Origin: Actinocorallia populi
Lineage (GTDB): Bacteria > Actinomycetota > Actinomycetes > Streptosporangiales > Streptosporangiaceae
Reading direction: 5' to 3'
NCBI RefSeq assembly: GCF_002995495.1
Contig: NZ_PVZV01000010.1
Location: forward strand, 124,001-188,000
Length of the DNA stretch: 64,000 bases
Below the pieces are notes generated by a model that did not search any database, was not told the DNA's origin, and was given only the letters and a program-made list of their open reading frames with translations. Both the position numbers and the translations under genes were made by a program. Below are positions 14,562-22,758 of this stretch, one piece after another; positions within the stretch are counted from its first letter, which is position 1, and the number at the start of each line of letters is the position of its first letter.

Positions 14562-15634
14562 CCCTCGCCGGTACTCCCGCGGCCACCGCCCTTGCCCCGC
14601 CCCTTGCCGCGGTGCGGGCCTCCCTCGACGGTGCGCCCCTCCTCCCCGTACAGGTGGCAGGCCACGCGGCCGCCGTCGGCGAGTTCGCGGAGCGGGGGCG
14701 TCTTGGTGCGGCAGACCTCCATCACGCTGGCGCAGCGGTTGCGGAAGGGGCAGCCCTCCTCGCCCCGGACGATCTCCGGGCCGTGGTGGTTCGGCCGGTA
14801 GTTCGCCCGGTGCGAGCGGCGGCGCTCCCTGCCGGTGGGGTGGGTGGCGGGGCTGGCCGCCAGCAGGGAGCGCGTGTACGGGTGCCTCGGGGAGTCGAAC
14901 AGCTGCTCCACGGGGGCGAGCTCGACGAGCCGTCCGGCGTGCATGACGGCGACGCGGTGGGAGATGTGGCGGACGATGCGCAGGTCGTGGGTGACGAACA
15001 GGTAGCTCATGCCCGTCGACTCCTGCAGGTCGGCGAGCAGGTTGATGATCTGGCTCTGCGTCGACACGTCGAGCGCGCTCACCGCCTCGTCGCACACGAT
15101 CAGCCGGGGCTCCAGGGCCAGCGCGCGGGCGATGGCGACCCGCTGCCGCTGCCCGCCGGACAGCTCCGAGGGGAGGCGGCTCAGATGGGCGCGGGACAGG
15201 CCGACGCGCTCGAAGGCGGCGGCTGCCGCCTCCTCGCGTGCCGCCGCGTCACCCACGCCGTGGCGGCGCAGCGGGGTCGTCACCGCCGTGGAGACGACAT
15301 GGCGCGGGTTGAGGGACGACGCCGGGTCCTGGAACACCGCCTGGACCGCGCGCCGGTAGGACAGCGGCGTCCGGCGGCCCAGCGCCGTCACGTCGAGGCC
15401 GTCGAAGTCGATCGTGCCGCCGGAGACGTCGGCGAGCCGCAGGATGGAGCGCCCGATGGTGCTCTTGCCCGAACCGGACTCGCCGACCAGGCCCAGCGTC
15501 TCGCCCGGCCGGACGTCGAAGCTGACGCCGTCGATCGCCTTGACCGGGCTCCGGCGCCACTGCATCGCCCGGCCTGACTCGTAGGTCACCGTCAGATCGC
15601 GGACGCTCAGGAGCCGCTCCTGCGAGACGCTCAC
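14558..15634 (-). CDS. Oligopeptide/nickel-type ABC importer ATPase (DppF-like)
   Basis: This 358-residue ABC ATPase has Walker A GESGSGKST, Q-loop FQDPASSLNPRH, signature LSGGQRQRVAIARAL, Walker B RLIVCDEAVSALD and switch His in FVTHDL. The family C-terminal oligopeptide-transporter extension has a CPFRNRCASVMEVC cysteine motif. The tail is Gly/Arg-rich. The GTG start overlaps the stop of the upstream fusion gene (GTGA), so translation is coupled. It would pair with the ATPase domain of that fusion to energise import. Confidence 0.93.
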   Translation of the reverse strand: MSVSQERLLSVRDLTVTYESGRAMQWRRSPVKAIDGVSFDVRPGETLGLVGESGSGKSTIGRSILRLADVSGGTIDFDGLDVTALGRRTPLSYRRAVQAVFQDPASSLNPRHVVSTAVTTPLRRHGVGDAAAREEAAAAAFERVGLSRAHLSRLPSELSGGQRQRVAIARALALEPRLIVCDEAVSALDVSTQSQIINLLADLQESTGMSYLFVTHDLRIVRHISHRVAVMHAGRLVELAPVEQLFDSPRHPYTRSLLAASPATHPTGRERRRSHRANYRPNHHGPEIVRGEEGCPFRNRCASVMEVCRTKTPPLRELADGGRVACHLYGEEGRTVEGGPHRGKGRGKGGGRGSTGEG

Positions 15635-17571
15635 TTCACCACCCCCAGGGTGAGATCCGCCGAACGCAGGCAGCGCACCTGGTCGGCGAGGGGAATCGGA
15701 TGTGCCACGCAGCCCTCCTGGGAGAACGCGCAGCGGTTGGCGAAATGGCAGCCGGACGGCCACTCGCCCGCGAGCGGGACGCCGCCGGGGATCGTCGGCA
15801 GGCGGCCGTCCGTGACCTCGCCGGACGGGTCCGCGGCCAGCAGCGCGGCGGTGTAGGGGTGCCGCGGCCGGTCGAACAGCGCGCGGACGTCGCTCACCTC
15901 CACGATCTGGCCCGCGTACATCACCGCGGTCCGGTCGCAGGTCTCGGCCACCACGCCGAGGTCGTGGGTGATCAGGAGCACGGCCATGTCGAACTCGTCG
16001 CGCAGCTCCAGCAGCAGGTCCAGCACCTGGCTCTGGGTCGTGACGTCGAGCGCCGACGTCGCCTCGTCGGCGATGAGCAGGCGCGGCTCGGCCGCCAGCG
16101 CCAGCGCGATCGCCACCCGCTGGGCCATGCCGCCGGAGAACTGGTGCGGGTAGTCGTCGAGGCGGCTTTCGGGGTTCTCCACGCCGACGCGGCGCAGGAG
16201 CTCGGCGGCGCGCTTGCGCGCGGCGGCCTTGGACATCCCGAAGTGCGCGCGCAGCGGCTCCGACAACTGCCGCCCGATCGTGTGCACGGGCGACAGGGCG
16301 GTCATCGGGTCCTGGAAGACGACGGAGATCCCGCGACCGCGGACCGCGCGCAGCTCCCGCTCGGACAGGCCGGTGATCTCCCGGCCGTCGAGCAGGACGG
16401 TGCCGGACGCGAGCCGCGTGGCGGGCGGCAGCAGGCCGAGCACGGCGCGGGCCAGCATGGACTTGCCCGAGCCGGACTCGCCCAGCAGCCCGACCACCTC
16501 GCCGCGGCCGATCGTGAGGGAGACGTCCTGCACCAGGGGGACGCGGCCGCCGCCGGGCGGCTCCAGCTCGACGGTCACGCCGCGGACCTCCAGGAGGGCG
16601 TCCGGCTCGGCCGGAACGACCGCGGCCTCGGCCGTCCTCTTCGCACCGAGGCGGGCGCGCCGCTTGGCGGGCTTGCGGCGGGCGCCGCCCAGCGCGTCGC
16701 TGATCCCGTCGCTGACGAGGTTGAACGCCAGCACGCTCAGGATGATCGCCAGGCCGGGCGGGAACGCCAGGAACGGCTGGCGCGCCTGCTCGTCGGCGGC
16801 GACGCTGAGCATCCCGCCCCAGGTCGGCTCCTCGGCGTCCAGGCCGAGGCCGAGGAAGCTCAGCGCCGCCTCCACCCCGATCGCCGAGCCCATGAACACC
16901 GCGGCCTGCACCACGAGCGGGCCGGTGAGGTTGGGCAGCACCTGCCTGAAGAGGATCTCGGGGGTGCGCAGGCCGGCGACCTTCGCGGCGTCGAGGTAGA
17001 CCTTCTCGCGTTCGGCGAGCGCCACGGCGCGCGTCATGCGGGCGAAGCTCATGCAGAAGATGAAGCCGATCGCCAGCATCAGCTCGAGCAGGCCGCGCCC
17101 CAGGATGGCGATGACGGCGAAGCCCACGAGCAGTCCGGGCAGCGCGTCGGAGATGTCCAGCGCGCGCGACCCGAGGCGGTCCCACCAGCCGCCCCGGTAC
17201 CCCAGCAGCAACCCGATCGGCACGCCGATCACCATCGCGACGCCGACCGAGCCGAACGCCACGAGGAGGGCGATCCGGATGCCGTGGACCAGCCGGCTGA
17301 GCGTGTCCCTGCCGAGCTCGTCGGTGCCCAGCAGGTGCTCGGCCGACGGGCCGGACAGGACCGAGGAGTAGTTCTGCTCCCGGGGGTCGTAGGGGGCGAG
17401 CAGCGGCGCGAAGACCGCCGCGGCCAACAGCAGCAGCAGGAACACCACGGCGGCCAGGGCCACGGGCCGGCGCCTGACCCGCCCGAACGCGCGCGCCGCG
17501 CCGGAGCCGCCGGCGGGCCTCTCGGCCGCGGGCACCGCGGCCTTCCGGGTCTTGCTGACGGTTTCGCTCAT
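15631..17571 (-). CDS. ABC importer permease-ATPase fusion (DppC-DppD)
   Basis: This 646-residue protein joins two normally separate subunits. Residues 1-295 form a DppC-type permease, with six or so membrane segments, LLGTDELGRDTLSRL, and the EAA-loop region AAKVAGLRTPEILFRQVLPN. A basic, Ala-rich linker spans about 296-325. The ATPase follows, with Walker A GESGSGKS at 364-371, signature FSGGMAQRVAI, Walker B LLIADEATSALD, and the oligopeptide C-terminal motif CHFANRCAFSQEGC. No frameshift or stop occurs at the junction. It overlaps its neighbours at both ends by 4 bases. Confidence 0.93.
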   Translation of the reverse strand: MSETVSKTRKAAVPAAERPAGGSGAARAFGRVRRRPVALAAVVFLLLLLAAAVFAPLLAPYDPREQNYSSVLSGPSAEHLLGTDELGRDTLSRLVHGIRIALLVAFGSVGVAMVIGVPIGLLLGYRGGWWDRLGSRALDISDALPGLLVGFAVIAILGRGLLELMLAIGFIFCMSFARMTRAVALAEREKVYLDAAKVAGLRTPEILFRQVLPNLTGPLVVQAAVFMGSAIGVEAALSFLGLGLDAEEPTWGGMLSVAADEQARQPFLAFPPGLAIILSVLAFNLVSDGISDALGGARRKPAKRRARLGAKRTAEAAVVPAEPDALLEVRGVTVELEPPGGGRVPLVQDVSLTIGRGEVVGLLGESGSGKSMLARAVLGLLPPATRLASGTVLLDGREITGLSERELRAVRGRGISVVFQDPMTALSPVHTIGRQLSEPLRAHFGMSKAAARKRAAELLRRVGVENPESRLDDYPHQFSGGMAQRVAIALALAAEPRLLIADEATSALDVTTQSQVLDLLLELRDEFDMAVLLITHDLGVVAETCDRTAVMYAGQIVEVSDVRALFDRPRHPYTAALLAADPSGEVTDGRLPTIPGGVPLAGEWPSGCHFANRCAFSQEGCVAHPIPLADQVRCLRSADLTLGVVK

Positions 17572-18509
17572 TGCGGACGCACCTTGGGGTTGAGCAGGCC
17601 ATAGCTCACGTCGATGAGGAGGTTCATCGCGATGACCAGGCAGGCGATCAGGAGAACACCGCCCTGGATGACCGGGAAGTCCTTGCCGATCACGCTCGTC
17701 AGCAGCAGGTGCCCCAGGCCGGGGAAGGCGAAGATCTGCTCCACGACGAAGCTGCTGCCGATCAGGATGCGCAGGGTGAGTCCCGTCGACGCCAGGACCG
17801 GCACCATCGCGTTCTTGAGGGCGTAGCGCAGGACGATCCGCCGGTGCGGCACACCGGCCGCCGTCAGCGTGTCGATGTAGGGGGCGGCGAGCGCCTCCGT
17901 CATCGCCGCGCGCGTCTGGCGGGCGATCAGCGCGCCCGCCCCGATGCCCAGCGAGAGCGACGGCAGGATCATGCCCTGCAGCCAGCCCGCGGGGTCCTCG
18001 GTGAACGGCGTGTAGGCGACGATGGGCGCCCAGCCCAGCTGCACGGCGAACAGCAGCGACAGGACCAGGCCGAACCAGAACTCGGGGACGGCCAGGCCGA
18101 CGGAGGTCGCGCCCGCGATGGCGCGGTCCGTCGCGCCCGGCCGCGTCGCGGCCAGGACGCCCATCGCGACACCGAAGACCAGGGCGACGACGATCCCGCC
18201 GAGGACCAGCGACAACGTCGCGGGCATCCGGTCCAGGATCACGTCGGTGACCGGCAGGGACGACGCGAAGGAGACGCCCAGGTCGCCCCCGAGCGCGTTC
18301 GCGAACCACTCGCCCAGCCGCTGGAGGGCCGGCTGGTCGAGGCCGAGCCGCTCCTCGACCTGCGCGATGGCCTCCGGCGTCGCCCTGACGCCGAGGATGG
18401 CCGCCGCGGGGCTGCCCGGGATGAGGTAGGTGAGGGAGAAGACCAGGAGTGAGACGAGCGCCAGCTGCGGCAGGGCGAGGACGAGGCGGTAGGCGATGAG
18501 CTTCTTCAT
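17568..18509 (-). CDS. ABC importer permease (DppB-like)
   Basis: This 313-residue permease starts MKKLIAYRLVLALPQLALVSLLVFSL and has the family motif LIPGSPAAAILG. A periplasmic loop is followed by about five further membrane helices and the cytoplasmic EAA-type loop YIDTLTAAGVPHRRIVLRYALKN. It forms the translocation channel with the permease half of the fusion protein. The stop overlaps the ATG of the fusion gene (ATGA). It begins 62 bases after the binding-protein gene. Confidence 0.94.
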   Translation of the reverse strand: MKKLIAYRLVLALPQLALVSLLVFSLTYLIPGSPAAAILGVRATPEAIAQVEERLGLDQPALQRLGEWFANALGGDLGVSFASSLPVTDVILDRMPATLSLVLGGIVVALVFGVAMGVLAATRPGATDRAIAGATSVGLAVPEFWFGLVLSLLFAVQLGWAPIVAYTPFTEDPAGWLQGMILPSLSLGIGAGALIARQTRAAMTEALAAPYIDTLTAAGVPHRRIVLRYALKNAMVPVLASTGLTLRILIGSSFVVEQIFAFPGLGHLLLTSVIGKDFPVIQGGVLLIACLVIAMNLLIDVSYGLLNPKVRPQ

Positions 18510-18571
18510 CGCGCCACCCGCCTCGCCGCCCGCCGCGGGGCGATCGCCGCTCGACGTGCGATCGCCACCGG

Positions 18572-20101
18572 CTACGCTCCCCTGGGCTTCAGGGACTTGT
18601 AGTCGATCAGGTTGGTCTCCCAGGGCTGTGTCGGCGCCGCGGCGCCGTCCACCCGGTCGGAGTGCCAGGCCACGATCTCCTCCCCCGCGACGTGGCCGCA
18701 GGTCAGCGCCTCGTCGGAGACGATGCGGGTGACCTCGCCCCACAGCTCGCCGGCCTCGTCGGAGGTGCCCGCCTCGATCGCCTCGTCCGCGGCGGCCTTG
18801 AGCTCCGCGCTCTCCACGCCGGAGGGGTTGCCGGGCGCGTCGGCGGCGAACCACGCGTGGTACCAGTCGTAGGCGGTCAGCTCGTCGTTGCCGCCCAGGC
18901 CGAGCGGGAACCTCCCGCTGTTCCACGTCGAGAAGTACTGCGGCGGCGGGGCGACCTGAACCTTCACCTTGATGCCGATCTTCTCGAGCTGGGCGCCGTA
19001 GATCTGCAGCTGCCGCTGGTTGAACGGCGCGGCCACCACCTCGACGCTGACGGACGGGTTCCCGGCCTGGGCCATCAGCTCCTTGGCCTTGGCGAGGTCG
19101 TGCGGGTAGCCCGGGATCGAGGCGTTGTAGCCGCTCTCCCCCTCGGCGAAGTGCTGCGTGCGCGGCTTCCAGTCGGGCTCGACCTGGGCGAGCTCCTGGG
19201 TGTTGATCGCGTAGCAGGCGGCGCGGCGCACGTTGACGTCCGCGAACGCGCCGCCCGGCTTGCGGTCGAAGAACATCGGGTTGTTGCGGATCGCCGGGTA
19301 GGTGAACGTCTTGACGGGGGTGCCCTTGAACTGGTCGAGCATGGGGACCTCGGTGTCGGTGACGTCGATCTCGCCGCTCAGGAGGGCGCCCGCCGCCGCG
19401 TTGTCGTCGGGGATGGCGTAGAGCTCGATGTTCTTGAAGCCGACGCCGTCCGCGCCGCCCCAGTACCGCGGGTAGGACTTGAACGCCATGCGCGTGCCCT
19501 GCGTGGAGGAGGCCGGGTCGTAGGCCCACGGGCCGGTGCCGACGGGGTGCCGGGCGACGGTCCCGGCGGCGATCGCCTTCGGGCTGGCCATCGGCGCGGC
19601 GCGGGTCGAGAGCATCGTCAGCAGCGACGGGCTCGGCTCCGTGAGGGTGAAGCGGACGGTGTGCGCGTCGACGGCCTCGACCTCCTTGATGACCTTCATC
19701 GGTCCGGCGTAGGGCCCGGTGCTCTGCTGGATCGCCTCGATGTTGGCCTTGACCGCCGCGGCGTCGAACGCCGTCCCGTCGTGGAAGGTGACGTTCTGGC
19801 GCAGCTTGAGGGTGAGCTCGGTGCCGTCCTGCTCCCACTCGGTGGCGAGCACGGGCTGGATCTCGCCCTTCCGGTCCAGCGCGACCAAGTTCTCGTACGG
19901 GACGCGCATGTACCCGGCCTCCATCTCGGCACCGGGCGCCCAGCTCTCGGGGAAGCCGCCCCAGTTCACGGCGAGCGTGTCCGACGCGCTCCCCGAGGAG
20001 CCGGAGTCCGAACCTCCGGAACAGCCGGCGAGCGCCAGCGCGGCGACCACCGCGACGGCCGCCGCCCCCGTTCTCTTCCGCTTCGTTCTCGACCTCGACA
20101 C
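18572..20101 (-). CDS. ABC importer substrate-binding lipoprotein (DppA/NikA-like, SBP_bac_5)
   Basis: This 509-residue extracytoplasmic protein has a basic n-region, a hydrophobic core and lipobox LALAGC with the lipidated Cys at 27. SBP_bac_5 features follow: TLKLRQNVTFHDGTAFDAAAV, VRRAACYAINTQELAQ and a PHDLAKAKELMAQAG segment. It would deliver a peptide, nickel chelate or similar solute. GTG at 20101 is preferred because AGGAGG lies six bases upstream and gives a standard signal peptide; an ATG at 20137 with GAGGAA is an alternative. It is the first gene of the four-gene import operon. Confidence 0.92.
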   Translation of the reverse strand: MSRSRTKRKRTGAAAVAVVAALALAGCSGGSDSGSSGSASDTLAVNWGGFPESWAPGAEMEAGYMRVPYENLVALDRKGEIQPVLATEWEQDGTELTLKLRQNVTFHDGTAFDAAAVKANIEAIQQSTGPYAGPMKVIKEVEAVDAHTVRFTLTEPSPSLLTMLSTRAAPMASPKAIAAGTVARHPVGTGPWAYDPASSTQGTRMAFKSYPRYWGGADGVGFKNIELYAIPDDNAAAGALLSGEIDVTDTEVPMLDQFKGTPVKTFTYPAIRNNPMFFDRKPGGAFADVNVRRAACYAINTQELAQVEPDWKPRTQHFAEGESGYNASIPGYPHDLAKAKELMAQAGNPSVSVEVVAAPFNQRQLQIYGAQLEKIGIKVKVQVAPPPQYFSTWNSGRFPLGLGGNDELTAYDWYHAWFAADAPGNPSGVESAELKAAADEAIEAGTSDEAGELWGEVTRIVSDEALTCGHVAGEEIVAWHSDRVDGAAAPTQPWETNLIDYKSLKPRGA

Positions 20102-20298
20102 AGCGGGCCTCCTCGCACTGGGCAATGGGGTGATCATGGCTTCCTCGGCAGGTGTGAACTCGAACACACCGGGACGAGCAGGGCCCCCATGGTGTTGCCG
20201 AAGGATCACCCCGATCCAGGCCCAGAGCCGCAAGGTTAGAATGCGCGTTCCGCACCCGTGCCCGACCGCGCTCCCGCCCGGCGACGAGGCGGACGGAC

Positions 20299-20673
20299 TC
20301 AGTCCCGCCACCCATGCGGATCGAGGCTTTTGCCGTGGCCGTTCGGGCAGCGCCCGTAGCCGCTGCTGCTCGGATTCCAGCAGCCGTGGCAATAGGCGGC
20401 GTCGCACCCGGCGCAGAAGCCGGCGTCATCATAGAAACCGGCCTCGTGAACCTTCCGGTAGGAGAGCGGAGGTTCGAACGCCCGCAAAATCCGCCGCGCT
20501 CTCACTTCATCGATCGCGTCGCCGTTGCCGTTGTAACCGACGATGCCCTCGAAGATCAGCCACCACTTCCCGGCGCCCAGCGCGGCTTCCCCTCCTCTCG
20601 GAGTCTCACCGGGCCCGTAGACCTCGACCCGCGCGGCGGCCGCACCGCAGCGCGCACACCTCACCTGCACCAT
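20299..20673 (-). CDS. Conserved hypothetical Cys-rich protein
   Basis: This 124-residue protein has an N-terminal CxxC pair (RCARCGAA) and a C-terminal cluster CAGCDAAYCHGCW with CPNGHGKSLDPHGW. Two zinc-binding sites are likely. The closing GHGKSLDPH pattern is one I associate with small conserved actinobacterial proteins of unknown role. The ATG has GGAGGGAGA eight bases upstream. It stands alone between the importer operon and the low-GC region. A zinc-ribbon structural or nucleic-acid-related role is possible, but nothing in the context supports a function. Confidence 0.75.
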   Translation of the reverse strand: MVQVRCARCGAAAARVEVYGPGETPRGGEAALGAGKWWLIFEGIVGYNGNGDAIDEVRARRILRAFEPPLSYRKVHEAGFYDDAGFCAGCDAAYCHGCWNPSSSGYGRCPNGHGKSLDPHGWRD

Positions 20674-20788
20674 CGTGGTCTCCCTCCGACCCGCGTCGAC
20701 GGGCCCCTGAGATCAAACCCTGGAAACACCAAGCCCTGTCAAGCGCCCTCCCGACCACATGGCCGAGCCTGCTGTCGGTTCCGGCGGC

Positions 20789-21287
20789 TCAGTGTCCCGG
20801 TGCCGGGGCCGGTCGAGGCCGGTCTGACGTTCGGGCCTTAGCACGCCACCAGCGGTGCGACGCCGGCGCGGCCAGCCCGGCACCGGCGGCGTTGAGCAGC
20901 ACGTCGTCCACAGAGGACACCCGGCCCATTCCCAGGATGTACTGCGCGACCTCGACCAGAACCGAACATCCCGCCGCGAGCACCAGAATCCGCGGCACCG
21001 ACGCCGACACCTCGAACCGCAACGGGACGAGGAACGTCACCACCGCCCGGCAACAGGATCATCCACACCCACGGCACCGTCCCATAGACGATGTCGACCT
21101 CGGCCACCGACCTCCGCCACGCCGACGCGACGCCCCCGGCACTCCGACGGCGCGCCAGCACCCACACCACCAGCGGCAGCACGGCCACCGTGATGAGCAC
21201 CACGCCGGTGAACGTCCCGACCCAGCCGTGCCACCCCGCGACCCGCAACATCCGCCCAATATCCCCGGCACCGCATACGGTCCGCAT
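20789..21287 (-). pseudogene. VanZ-like membrane protein, frameshifted
   Basis: Two adjacent reverse frames together make one VanZ-like protein. The N-terminal part (from an ATG at 21251 or 21287) reads to VPWVWMILLPGG. Near 21045-21055 the similarity moves to a second frame, VTFLVPLRFEVSASVP, continuing to SVLVEVAQYILGMGRVSSVDD and DVLLNAAGAGLA, the family signature. One base lost (or two gained) in a run of G residues would explain it. VanZ-like proteins are small polytopic proteins linked to glycopeptide tolerance or unknown envelope roles. A sequencing error is a possible alternative. Confidence 0.6.
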
Positions 21288-21350
21288 ATGGCCCGGCCAT
21301 CCTGCGCGCGTTCACCGCCTAGGGTCACCGACCTCTTGGCATCGAGCGCC

Positions 21351-21482
21351 TTAGGAGGAGAAAGGGTCAAGGACGAGGAAGACGGCGATGAACAGCACGA
21401 GGCGAACGGGGCGGAAGGCGACCTTGACCTTGAGCCGTTTGCCTCCGGTTTCGGCCTTCCACTCCTCGTCACCGACGATCAC
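21351..21482 (-). CDS. Possible 43-residue single-pass membrane protein
   Basis: A GTG at 21482 with GGGAG about ten bases upstream opens a 43-codon frame. An acidic/basic N-terminus (MIVGDEEWKAETGGKRLKV) is followed by one hydrophobic segment (VRLVLFIAVFLVLDPFSS). Third codon positions are mostly G or C, unlike the other two frames. No family is recognised. It lies upstream of the broken VanZ gene on the same strand. It may be a genuine small membrane protein or the 3' end of a lost gene. Confidence 0.4.
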   Translation of the reverse strand: MIVGDEEWKAETGGKRLKVKVAFRPVRLVLFIAVFLVLDPFSS

Positions 21483-22210
21483 CTCGTGACGGCTCCCAGG
21501 GAATTATCATCCTCCGCCAGAAAGTCACCGCCGCCTGCAAACGGGGGTAAGTCTTCCTACCGCCTGCCGGACGTTATCCCTCCGGAAGGCAGACCGATTG
21601 GCGGAACGAGGCTTCCCGTGCCTCCCTCTCGCCCCGGACCCGATCAAGATCGCTGTCCCACTGCGACACATCGTCCATGATCCAAGGGATGGCGAACCTG
21701 AAACAGAAAAGCCAGAAAACCTGGAAACAATATTCGGCGCCCTCTGCAGGCAAACCGTTCTGATGCGGATTCCGGACGGAGTATCCGGAATGACCACGAA
21801 ACGGAGCCGGATCCCCGGCTTCGAACGTTCCGACGACCAGGAGCGCCCCTGCCGCAGGGGTGCATCAGGGGCACGTTCGTGCCGGTCATAACTACCGGAC
21901 GGGGCGGTTCGTGGCGGCACGGCCGATAACCGAGCACCAGATCCCGCCAGCACCTCGAAAATGACGTAGGCCTTCTCCTGGATGGAACGCAGCCTGCATA
22001 AGAACCTCGTATCGGCCCTCTGATCTGCGGGAAGAGATTTTCTTATCCGCAGCCGCTTTCCAACGCCTTTCCGGACCTCATGGATCAGAACCGTTCTCAA
22101 CGGTGCCGCATCGTCCGCACAACCACACCATGTTGAGACCCGCGCATGCCATGGCCCCAGCCGGCCCTTCAAGATTGGCCCCGAACCACCATACCGATGG
22201 TCGATAGGCC
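21483..22210. other. Lower-GC gene-poor stretch
   Basis: Base composition here is visibly lower in GC than the flanks, with A-rich runs near 21700-21735. The only interpretable content is the dehydrogenase remnant at 21866-21980 and an inverted repeat ATTCCGGA-N7-TCCGGAAT at 21769-21791. A 97-codon forward frame (21598-21891) and a 229-codon reverse frame (21525-22214) are open but show no conserved motif or suitable ribosome binding site. Confidence 0.5.
21866..21980 (-). pseudogene. Decayed remnant of acyl-CoA dehydrogenase 3' end
   Basis: On the reverse strand this segment aligns with the last codons, stop codon and downstream sequence of the intact acyl-CoA dehydrogenase at 23522. By hand about 79 of 113 positions match, including ATCGGCCG, CCCCGTCCG, a TAG, GACCGGCA and GAACGTGCCCCTG. 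The coding part reads KAYVIFEV, against KIFTIFEG in the intact enzyme, before drifting out of frame. It is a non-functional relic of a duplicated or replaced gene. Confidence 0.65.
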
Positions 22211-22381
22211 TCATGCAGCCGGCAAGCGGCCGTTCACATGCAAGAGGTACAGCATTGTGATCACGCCGAAATCCCCGATGGCCTGGTGCACATCGGTGGG
22301 AATTCCCAGCGCGACGAGCATCATGACCAGGCCGAATGCAGCCGTCGTTGCCAGGAGTAGATCAGATGACGATACCCTCAA
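22211..22381 (-). CDS. Weakly supported 56-residue hydrophobic ORF
   Basis: A TTG at 22381 with GGAG five bases upstream opens a 56-codon frame containing a hydrophobic stretch (LLLATTAAFGLVMMLVALG) and a second one (FGVITMLYLLHV). The third-position GC is raised but not as strongly as in neighbouring genes. No family is recognised. It lies inside the low-GC stretch and could be a small membrane protein or a gene fragment. Confidence 0.25.
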   Translation of the reverse strand: MRVSSSDLLLATTAAFGLVMMLVALGIPTDVHQAIGDFGVITMLYLLHVNGRLPAA

Positions 22382-22404
22382 GCTGGCTCCACGCGAATCA
22401 TGGC

Positions 22405-22438
22405 CGTCGCCTCATAGCCGCCAGGCATTCAGGCGACG
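22405..22438. repeat. Inverted repeat upstream of the 23-codon peptide gene
   Basis: CGTCGCCT (22405-22412) pairs with AGGCGACG (22431-22438) around an 18-base loop. It ends about 20 bases before the ribosome binding site of the small peptide gene and could be a regulatory hairpin or an operator dyad. Confidence 0.35.
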
Positions 22439-22469
22439 ACTCTTCCCGCCTTCTCTACAAGGAGCCAAA

Positions 22470-22541
22470 ATGAGAAAAATTTCCATTGAACCGTTTCATT
22501 CGCAATACTCAACTTTCGGCGCACCCAACCCATCCTTATAA
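22470..22541 (+). CDS. 23-residue peptide with perfect ribosome binding site
   Basis: ATG at 22470 is preceded by ACAAGGAG with a five-base spacer, an ideal translation start. The frame encodes 23 residues beginning MRKISIEPFHSQY and ending FGAPNPSL before TAA. Codons such as AGA, AAA, ATT and TTA are rare in this genome, and the region is low in GC, suggesting foreign origin. The short basic leader-like N-terminus and a tail rich in Ser, Thr, Tyr, Phe and Asn would suit a ribosomal peptide precursor or a leader peptide. No modifying enzyme is encoded nearby and I do not recognise the family. Confidence 0.45.
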   Translation: MRKISIEPFHSQYSTFGAPNPSL

Positions 22542-22758
22542 AGTTCCATTTCCCCAGGCAGAGCCGCGCACTGTGTCTTGGATCATATTTTTCGCCCTCC
22601 TGTCAGCCGCCGCCCCGATTTCCAAGACCGGAAAAACAGCGCTCAACCCGCTCCGGTGTGCTCGTCCGGGCGAACGGTAAAACGCTGTGACGGTGCGGGA
22701 TTTCCTCGGCGAGCGCCTGGAGGTCAGCGCTGGAACAGGGCTCTCTGCCGTCCCTCTT

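Noticed and set aside
20465-20480. A GGTTCGAA-type T-loop sequence suggesting a tRNA.
   Set aside because: It lies within the Cys-rich protein gene and no cloverleaf or acceptor stem can be drawn around it.
21598-21891. A 97-codon forward frame in the low-GC stretch as a gene.
   Set aside because: It runs opposite the dehydrogenase remnant, has no ribosome binding site and no third-position bias.
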